This document shows, piece by piece, positions 11,953 to 16,909 of a stretch of DNA of 16,909 bases (the first letter of the stretch is position 1; every line of letters starts with the position of its first letter). Position numbers and translations under genes: made by a program. Below the pieces are notes generated by a model. That model was not told where the DNA came from, ran no database searches, and saw only the letters and a program-made list of their open reading frames with translations. Source of the DNA: JAFMIT01 sp049421205 (GTDB taxonomy: Bacteria > Actinomycetota > Actinomycetes > S36-B12 > UBA5976); assembly GCA_049421205.1 (NCBI GenBank), contig JBMSMQ010000025.1:1-16909 (forward strand). Direction: 5' to 3'.

Positions 11953-13221
11953 ATGGGTCTTGTGGTGCAGAAGTATGGTGGCTCTTCAGTTGCTGACGCC
12001 ACAGCCATTAAGCGAGTGGCTGCCAGAATCGTTGAAACCAAAAAAGCTGGGCACAAAGTTGTCGTCGTGGTGTCCGCTATGGGCGATACCACCGATGAAC
12101 TTATTGATCTTGCAAATCAAGTTACTCCTATGCCACCACCGCGTGAACTAGATATGTTGTTAACTGCAGGTGAGCGAATTTCTATGGCATTACTTGCAAT
12201 GGCTGTAGGGCAACTTGGTTTTGAAGCTCGATCATTTACTGGTTCACAAGCTGGAGTAATCACTGACTCGGCACATGGAAAAGCACGCATCATCGATGTC
12301 ACACCAGGACGAATTCAAAGTGCAATAGATGAAGGTGCAATTGCAATTGTTGCCGGGTTTCAAGGAGTATCACAAGATTCAAAAGATATTACGACACTAG
12401 GACGTGGTGGTTCCGATACCACTGCGGTTGCACTTGCTGCTGCGTTAGAAGCAGATGTGTGTGAAATTTACACTGATGTAGATGGCGTCTTTAGTGCAGA
12501 TCCGAGGATTGTGCCAACAGCACGACATCTTGGCAGTGTGTCGTACGATGAAATGCTTGAACTTGCAGCAGGTGGTGCAAAAGTATTACACCTACGCTGC
12601 GTTGAGTATGCGAAACGATTTGATTTACCAATTCATGTTCGTTCCTCATTCTCAAACAATCCAGGCACCTGGATTGTTCGAGAGCGAACGTTAGGAGAAG
12701 AGATGGAACAACCAATTATCGCAGGCATTGCCCACGATCGATCCGATGCAAAAATCACCATTGTTGGTGTGCCGGATAGACCTGGTGTGGCTGCTGCAAT
12801 ATTTCAAACTATTGCTGATGCTCAAATTAATGTCGACATGATCGTTCAGAACGTTTCTGCCGTAACAACTGGGCTTACCGATATTTCATTTACCCTCCCA
12901 AAATCAGACGGACAAGTTGCAGTCGCAACACTGAAGCGCATCCAAAAGGAAATCGGATTTCAGAATCTCATCTTTGATGATGGAATTGGCAAGATTTCAC
13001 TCGTCGGTGCCGGTATGAGATCTCACCCTGGAGTTTCTGCAACTCTTTTCTCAGCACTAGCGGAAGCAAACGTCAATATTGAGATGATCTCAACCTCGGA
13101 AATTCGTATCAGCGTCGTAGTGCGAGAAAACGATCTTGAAAAGGCTGTAAAAGCAATCCACAGTGCATTTGGTCTAGATGATTCAGAAGAAGCTGTCGTA
13201 TACGGTGGGACGGGTCGTTGA
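11953..13221 (+). CDS. lysC: Aspartate kinase
   Basis: This enzyme phosphorylates aspartate, the first step toward lysine, methionine, threonine and diaminopimelate for the cell wall. The 422 residues match the actinobacterial alpha-subunit (about 421). The kinase domain carries KYGGSSV (7-13), 'VVSAMGDTTDELI' (39-51), 'LLTAGERISMALLA' (69-82), 'TTLGRGGSDTTAVALA' (147-162) and 'IYTDVDGVFSADPRIV' (172-187). Two ACT domains (~266-335 and ~347-415) hold the feedback site, including 'QNVSAVTTGLTDISF' and 'VGAGMRSHPGVSATLF'. An in-frame ATG at codon 251 with its own AGGAG would give the separate 172-residue beta-subunit. The ATG at 11953 is the family start (MGLVVQKYGGSS). The stop overlaps or closely precedes the asd start, so the genes form an operon. 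Confidence 0.97.
   Translation: MGLVVQKYGGSSVADATAIKRVAARIVETKKAGHKVVVVVSAMGDTTDELIDLANQVTPMPPPRELDMLLTAGERISMALLAMAVGQLGFEARSFTGSQAGVITDSAHGKARIIDVTPGRIQSAIDEGAIAIVAGFQGVSQDSKDITTLGRGGSDTTAVALAAALEADVCEIYTDVDGVFSADPRIVPTARHLGSVSYDEMLELAAGGAKVLHLRCVEYAKRFDLPIHVRSSFSNNPGTWIVRERTLGEEMEQPIIAGIAHDRSDAKITIVGVPDRPGVAAAIFQTIADAQINVDMIVQNVSAVTTGLTDISFTLPKSDGQVAVATLKRIQKEIGFQNLIFDDGIGKISLVGAGMRSHPGVSATLFSALAEANVNIEMISTSEIRISVVVRENDLEKAVKAIHSAFGLDDSEEAVVYGGTGR
12693..12705 (+). promoter_or_regulatory. Internal ribosome binding site and start codon for the LysC beta-subunit
   Basis: AGGAG (12693-12697), a five-base spacer and ATG (12703-12705) lie in frame at lysC codon 251. Translation from here to 13221 gives 172 residues containing only the two ACT domains. 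C. glutamicum and Bacillus aspartokinase II are known alpha2beta2 enzymes made from overlapping in-frame starts, and the corynebacterial beta-subunit has the same length and N-terminal position. This Shine-Dalgarno is better than anything ahead of the full-length start. Confidence 0.75.
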
Positions 13222-13223
13222 GT

Positions 13224-14252
13224 ATGAGCGCAACACTCGCAGTTGTAGGAGCAACAGGACAAGTAGGTACGGAAGTCTTAAAAATCCTTAGCGAGCGGAA
13301 TTTCCCACTCTCTCAACTGCGACTCTTTGCATCATCACGATCTGCAGGTAAAGCAATTGAATTTCAAGGAAAAGAGATTCTTGTTGAAGATATTGAGGGT
13401 GCGGACTACAGAGGGATTGAGATTGCGATTTTTTCAGCGGGTGCTGGTACGTCGCGCACCTACGCACCACTTTTTGCAGAGGCTGGCGCAGTTGTCATTG
13501 ATAATTCAAGTGCCTGGCGATTAGACCCTGATGTTCCACTTGTGGTGAGTGAAGTGAATCCAGAAACACTAGCCCAGACCAATAAAGGCATCATCGCGAA
13601 TCCAAACTGCACCACGATGGCTGCGATGCCTGTACTTAAAGTACTTCACGACGTTGCAGGATTAATCAAATTGCGAGTAGCTTCGTATCAAGCAGTGAGT
13701 GGCTCTGGACTTCAAGGAGTGGAGGAACTTGACTCGCAAATCACTGCAACTGAAGACCAAGACCGAAAAGCCCTCACACATAACGGAAATGCAATTGAGT
13801 TTCCAGAACCAAAGAAATACGTGAAAACAATTGCTTTCAATGTTGTTCCAATTGCTGGAAATCTAGTGAATGATGAAAGCTTCGAAACAGATGAAGAGCA
13901 GAAACTTCGAAACGAATCAAGGAAGATCCTTGGTATTCCAAATCTCAAAGTCTCTGGAACCTGTGTCAGAGTTCCAGTGTTCACAGGACATTCGCTAGTC
14001 GTCCACGCTGAATTTTCGTCCGCTATTACTCCACAAAAAGCGACAGAACTTCTCAGCAAAGCGCCGGGAGTGAAGCTGATGGATGTTCCAACACCACTTG
14101 ATGCTGCAGGAAAAGATCCGGTGTATGTTGGGCGAATCCGTCAAGATGAAACTATTGATGATAATCGGGGATTAGTGTTATTTGTCAGTAATGATAATCT
14201 CAGAAAAGGTGCGGCGCTGAACGCTGTTCAGATTGCTGAATTACTCCTCTGA
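13224..14252 (+). CDS. asd: Aspartate-semialdehyde dehydrogenase
   Basis: Asd reduces aspartyl phosphate to aspartate semialdehyde with NADPH, the step after LysC. From the ATG at 13224 the protein has 342 residues. It shows the NADP loop VVGATGQVGTEV (7-18), 'VIDNSSAWRLDPDVPLVVSEVN' (in part, 91-112), the catalytic Cys129 in 'IANPNCTTM', 'QAVSGSGLQGVEEL' (156-169) and the catalytic-base His256 in 'RVPVFTGHSLVVHAEF'. A TTG at 13218 overlaps the lysC stop as TTGA and would add two residues; the ATG is preferred but not proven. The 3' end overlaps the convergent PH-like gene by 12 bases. The lysC-asd pair is the conserved actinobacterial operon. Confidence 0.96.
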   Translation: MSATLAVVGATGQVGTEVLKILSERNFPLSQLRLFASSRSAGKAIEFQGKEILVEDIEGADYRGIEIAIFSAGAGTSRTYAPLFAEAGAVVIDNSSAWRLDPDVPLVVSEVNPETLAQTNKGIIANPNCTTMAAMPVLKVLHDVAGLIKLRVASYQAVSGSGLQGVEELDSQITATEDQDRKALTHNGNAIEFPEPKKYVKTIAFNVVPIAGNLVNDESFETDEEQKLRNESRKILGIPNLKVSGTCVRVPVFTGHSLVVHAEFSSAITPQKATELLSKAPGVKLMDVPTPLDAAGKDPVYVGRIRQDETIDDNRGLVLFVSNDNLRKGAALNAVQIAELLL

Positions 14253-14735
14253 GTAAGTATCAAGTACTTCTTTAATGACGTCAATGCCTTGATCAACATT
14301 ATCAATGGTCATAATCAAGGATTTATTATTTGCAAAGTCAAAACGTATTCCTTTTTGCTTTCGCATCACGATACCTATTGAACCTGGTTTCCAACGAAAA
14401 CCCCAGCCACCCCAATCACGTGGCCGAACATTAACCACTCTCACACTCACGACATTGCTCCAAGGAATAGTTCTTGCAAAAACACTGGAAAACTTCACTT
14501 TGAAGTCTTTTCTTCGAACAATGAGTTCCGCACGTGAAAACGACATTGCAACGATAGTTGATAATGCCATTATTCCAAGAAATACGTTAAGCGAGGTTCC
14601 TGCAAGCTTCTCTTCTGGGTTGAAAAGAACATTCACAAAAAGAATACCGATTGTGATGATGCCAATAATCGCTGCTACACCCCAACGGAGAAGTGGACTA
14701 TAAGAACTTGAGGACCACAGATCTTCAGATTTCAA
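14241..14735 (-). CDS. Small membrane protein with PH-like domain
   Basis: The 164-residue protein has two membrane helices (~17-37 and ~47-65) followed by a cytosolic beta-rich domain (~69-160). The pattern 'ELIVRRKDFKVKF...RTIPWSNVVSVRVVNVRP' and the 'DWGGWGFRWKPGSIGIVMRKQKGIRFDF' region (in part) resemble the PH-like fold of bacterial membrane PH domain proteins, in which a short strand plus 'GGWGfR' follows the 'ip...i..v.v' strand. Function is unknown. The only suitable start is TTG at 14735, which overlaps the stop of the upstream YqeY gene as TTGA, so translation is probably coupled. The end overlaps asd antisense by 12 bases. Confidence 0.78.
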   Translation of the reverse strand: MKSEDLWSSSSYSPLLRWGVAAIIGIITIGILFVNVLFNPEEKLAGTSLNVFLGIMALSTIVAMSFSRAELIVRRKDFKVKFSSVFARTIPWSNVVSVRVVNVRPRDWGGWGFRWKPGSIGIVMRKQKGIRFDFANNKSLIMTIDNVDQGIDVIKEVLDTYSEE

Positions 14736-15187
14736 GCGCCGAGGGCTTTCTTCACTTCACTTGCCACAAATGAACCATCCGCTCGACCTGCAGTTTGAGG
14801 TTGAACAATTTTCATCACAGCACCCATACCTTTGACATCTGTGGCACCAGTTTCAGCAATCGCTGCCTTGATAATGTCGAGAACTTCTGCATCCGTCAGA
14901 GGAGTTGGAAGATACTTTTCAAGCACCGCAAGTTCATTGATTTCAATCTCGGCGAGGTCACTTCTGCCTGCCTCGTTGTAGGCAGTGATTGCTTCTTTTC
15001 GCTTCTTTGCTTCTTTTGTGAGGACAGCAAGTACCTCAGCGTCACTGAGTTCTCGGGCTTCTTTGCCTGAGACTTCTTCGGTTGTGACAGCAGCGAGTGC
15101 CATTCTGAGTGTTCCCAAGGTGACTTTGTCGCCCGCCTTTGTGGCGGCGGTGAGATCTGCTTGAAGGGTGGCTTTGAGATTTGTCAT
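14732..15187 (-). CDS. GatB/YqeY domain-containing protein
   Basis: The 151-residue protein is close to full length for YqeY, a small cytosolic protein homologous to the C-terminal tail domain of GatB, the tRNA-dependent amidotransferase subunit; it may bind tRNA but its role is unproven. It shows the helical N-terminal half with 'LGTLRMALAAV' (24-34), 'LTKEAKKRKEAITAY' (56-70), 'AGRSDLAEIEINELAVLEKYLP' (in part, 73-94), then the small C-terminal domain 'MGAVMKIVQPQTAGRADGSFV' (in part, 121-141). The ATG at 15187-15185 lies in the left arm of a perfect palindrome shared with the divergent metallophosphoesterase gene. No Shine-Dalgarno is visible upstream. Confidence 0.95.
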   Translation of the reverse strand: MTNLKATLQADLTAATKAGDKVTLGTLRMALAAVTTEEVSGKEARELSDAEVLAVLTKEAKKRKEAITAYNEAGRSDLAEIEINELAVLEKYLPTPLTDAEVLDIIKAAIAETGATDVKGMGAVMKIVQPQTAGRADGSFVASEVKKALGA

Positions 15188-15215
15188 AGCCCTATCCTGC
15201 CACGATAGGGCTATG
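15185..15215. promoter_or_regulatory. 31-bp palindrome containing both divergent start codons
   Basis: Left arm CATAGCCCTATC (15185-15196), seven-base centre CTGCCAC, right arm GATAGGGCTATG (15204-15215): the 12-base arms are exact reverse complements. The left end is the YqeY start codon on the minus strand and the right end is the ATG of the metallophosphoesterase. Within it lie TATCCT (15193-15198, plus) and TATCGT (15207-15202, minus), two TANNNT hexamers placed symmetrically, each predicting a leader of about eight bases. It looks like a back-to-back promoter with a possible operator. Confidence 0.7.
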
Positions 15216-16082
15216 GACTTTCTACCAATCTTGCTTGGGATAGCGATTCCGGCTTTAGTGATGGCCTACAGCATTGGTTACGAAGTTCGCGCGTTCACAG
15301 TACGGCGAGTGCAAATTCCTCTTCTTCCACCAGGTAGTAAACCAATCAAAGTTCTCCATTTCAGTGACTTACATATGACTCCTCACCAACGAAAGAAGCA
15401 AGTCTGGATACAAAGCCTCGCTGCACTGAAACCTGATTTTGTCATTATCACTGGTGATTTTCTTGCCCACAAAGATGTAGTTGATAATGTTTTGAAAAGC
15501 CTTGAAGGATTGAAAGATATTCCTGGTTTCTTTGTCTTTGGTTCAAATGATTATTACGCTCCGAAAGCGAAGAATCCACTTCTCTATTTGAAGAAAGATG
15601 ATGGACATCGATACGAAGGCTTGGAACTTCCTTGGCAAGACTTGAAAGCAAGTCTTGAAGCATGGGGATGGAAAGATCTCACACATACGAAAATCACAAC
15701 TTCGATAAGTGAAATCAATTTTGAATTTCGTGGAGTTGATGATGCACATTTATTCCGAGACGATTACTCGAAAGTTGCAGGCACTGTGAAACCTGGCCAC
15801 ATTGGTATTGGAGTGAGTCATGCACCCTATCTTCGAATTCTTGATGGAATGGCAAATGATGGTGTGGGATTAACACTTGCTGGCCACACCCATGGTGGAC
15901 AGGTATGTCTTCCATTGAAAGGTGCACTGGTTACAAACTGTGATCTTGATACTGCTCGCGCAAAAGGACTTCATAAGCATCGGGATATGTGGTTACACGT
16001 CAGTGCAGGGCTTGGAACGAACCCCTACACGCCATTTCGATTTGCTTGTAAGCCTGAAGCAACACTGATACGACTTGTGTAA
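15213..16082 (+). CDS. Membrane-anchored metallophosphoesterase (YkuE/YaeI-like)
   Basis: From the ATG at 15213 the protein has 289 residues: an N-terminal membrane helix (~4-24) and a calcineurin-like phosphoesterase domain. The dinuclear metal ligands are visible: D52 and H54 in 'HFSDLHM', D82 in 'ITGDFL', N112 in 'FGSNDYY' (GSND replaces the usual GNHE/GNHD), H203 in 'GVSHAP', and H225/H227 in 'AGHTHGGQ' (223-230). Relatives act on phospholipid head groups such as UDP-diacylglucosamine or are uncharacterised. A longer frame from 15168 is rejected because it would run through the YqeY 5' end and the palindrome. The gene lies next to a penicillin-binding protein, as in many actinobacteria, which suggests but does not prove an envelope role. 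Its TAA abuts the PBP stop codon. Confidence 0.93.
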   Translation: MDFLPILLGIAIPALVMAYSIGYEVRAFTVRRVQIPLLPPGSKPIKVLHFSDLHMTPHQRKKQVWIQSLAALKPDFVIITGDFLAHKDVVDNVLKSLEGLKDIPGFFVFGSNDYYAPKAKNPLLYLKKDDGHRYEGLELPWQDLKASLEAWGWKDLTHTKITTSISEINFEFRGVDDAHLFRDDYSKVAGTVKPGHIGIGVSHAPYLRILDGMANDGVGLTLAGHTHGGQVCLPLKGALVTNCDLDTARAKGLHKHRDMWLHVSAGLGTNPYTPFRFACKPEATLIRLV

Positions 16083-16909
16083 TTAGTTTTCAGGACACGG
16101 TGGAAGTGGTGTTCCATCTGGTGCAACTGGATTATTGATTGGATCAGTTGTACACGTTTGTGATGGGGACGGTGTTGGGTTGATGACTGAATTTCCTGTC
16201 ACATTTGGTGGAAGTTGTAAATCAAACCCACGCGCTGGAGTATTTTTCAAGGCGTAAAGCATGGCCTGTCTCCAAATTGGTCCAGGTAATGTTCCACCAT
16301 ACACATTCGCATAAAAACGACCATTAATAGTGATGTTCTTCATTGGGAAACGTGTTCCACCTCGAGGATCACCCACCCACACAGCTCCAGCTAAATCAGG
16401 CGTGTAGCCAGCAAACCAAACTGCCGCACTCTCGTTTGTGGTTCCAGTCTTTCCTGCGGCATCACGACCAATTCCCATCGCAGCACCAGTTCTACCTGAG
16501 ATATTTCCATAGATGACACCACGCAAGATTTCTGTCACACCGTCTGCAACTTCTCGACTAATTACTTGCCTACAAATCGGTGCGCCAATCGGTAATGGGT
16601 TTCCCTCACGATCAACCACAGAGACAATGGCACGAGGTTCGCAATAAAGTCCGTGTGCTGCAAACGTTGCATACGCATTCGCTACATAAAGGGGAGTTAC
16701 TTCATTTGCCCCGAGTACAAAGGAAGGAACAACTGCAAGGGGTGTGCCGCTTCCAGTTCTGATACCCATTGCAGTGGCAATTTCAACTGGCCGACAAATA
16801 CCAGTCTTTTCTTCAAGTGCGACGTAGTAGTTGTTGATTGACTTCGCAGTACCTGTGAACATGTTGAATGATCCACCACCTGCAAAGTTATTGACGGTGT
16901 ATGGAGGGA
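16083..16909 (-). CDS. Class A penicillin-binding protein, C-terminal transpeptidase part (5' end outside window)
   Basis: The reading frame stays open to the window edge (last full codon begins at 16907), giving 274 residues of the transpeptidase domain of a peptidoglycan synthase; the glycosyltransferase domain and SxxK nucleophile motif lie outside. Visible are 'YTVNNFAGGGSFNMFTGTA' (3-21), the SxN motif in 'KSINNYYVAL' (22-31), 'GANEVTPLYVANAYATFAAHG' (in part, 66-86), the KTG triad in 'AGKTGTTNESAAVWFAGYTP' (151-170) and 'VWVGDP'. After the fold ends, a Pro/Thr/Asn-rich tail of about 40 residues with two Cys follows, as in PonA-type proteins. The domain acts outside the membrane to cross-link stem peptides. 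An internal ATG at 16862 is not a real start. Confidence 0.94.
   Translation of the reverse strand, partial: PPYTVNNFAGGGSFNMFTGTAKSINNYYVALEEKTGICRPVEIATAMGIRTGSGTPLAVVPSFVLGANEVTPLYVANAYATFAAHGLYCEPRAIVSVVDREGNPLPIGAPICRQVISREVADGVTEILRGVIYGNISGRTGAAMGIGRDAAGKTGTTNESAAVWFAGYTPDLAGAVWVGDPRGGTRFPMKNITINGRFYANVYGGTLPGPIWRQAMLYALKNTPARGFDLQLPPNVTGNSVINPTPSPSQTCTTDPINNPVAPDGTPLPPCPEN

Noticed and set aside
14305..14703. 132-residue open frame opposite the PH-like membrane protein
   Set aside because: It is the antisense shadow of a gene with sensible membrane topology and operon coupling; it has no ribosome binding site and no recognisable family.
15168..15212. 15-residue N-terminal extension of the metallophosphoesterase
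   Set aside because: It would run back through the palindrome into the YqeY coding start, and its residues are polar and Cys/His-rich ahead of a normal membrane anchor; the ATG at 15213 starts directly with the anchor.
16862..16864. ATG inside the penicillin-binding protein as a gene start
   Set aside because: The frame continues upstream to the window edge with clear transpeptidase sequence, so the gene is cut by the window and not short.
1..16909. CRISPR array, insertion sequence, prophage, toxin-antitoxin or defence island
   Set aside because: No regularly spaced repeats, transposase, integrase, phage or toxin-like reading frames were seen; nearly all sequence belongs to recognisable core genes.

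Overview
This window looks like a compact, low-to-moderate GC actinobacterial chromosome. By eye the base composition is in the mid-40s % G+C, which was not computed. The actinobacterial signs are the three-gene NAD(P)+ transhydrogenase, a tRNA-Ser / small SRP RNA / dnaX / recR / lysC / asd order, an aspartokinase with an internal beta-subunit start as in corynebacteria, and the neighbourhood penicillin-binding protein / metallophosphoesterase / YqeY. The low GC, tiny intergenic gaps and abutting or overlapping gene ends fit a streamlined aquatic actinobacterium (for example the acI / Nanopelagicales type). That placement is inference.

Layout. 1-389: 3' part of a ParA/MinD-like ATPase. 398-3194: pntAA-pntAB-pntB transhydrogenase operon, meeting upp (uracil phosphoribosyltransferase, minus strand) stop to stop. 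3834-3878: a short divergent promoter region, then tadA (tRNA adenosine deaminase). 4372-6038: a two-gene ABC-2 type exporter. 6090-6180: tRNA-Ser(CGA) on the plus strand. 6172-9131: on the minus strand, a P2-like P-type cation ATPase preceded by a membrane-anchored LytR_C-domain protein, itself just downstream of tRNA-Ser(GGA) at 9152-9239. 9320-9411: small SRP RNA. 9441-11869: dnaX and recR. 11871-11914: a long inverted repeat. 11953-14252: lysC and asd, the shared first steps from aspartate to lysine, methionine and threonine. 14241-15187 (minus): YqeY-family protein and a membrane PH-like protein. 15213-16082: membrane-anchored metallophosphoesterase, divergent from YqeY across a perfect palindrome. 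16083-16909 (minus): C-terminal part of a class A penicillin-binding protein, cut by the window end.

Most genes are housekeeping: redox balance, pyrimidine salvage, tRNA decoding, replication and repair, amino-acid synthesis and the cell wall. I see no CRISPR array, insertion sequence, prophage or toxin-antitoxin module, and no convincing new multi-gene system. The most interesting signals are regulatory. One is a 31-bp perfect palindrome that contains the start codons of two divergent genes. Another is a 44-bp inverted repeat overlapping the likely lysC promoter. Several -10 hexamers sit exactly where they would produce leaderless mRNAs, the lysC beta-subunit has its own internal start, and two serine tRNA genes bracket the P-type ATPase module, one overlapping its stop codon. 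No stretch longer than 300 bases lacks a gene; the longest mRNA-free stretch (9132-9440) holds tRNA-Ser(GGA), two divergent promoters and the SRP RNA.
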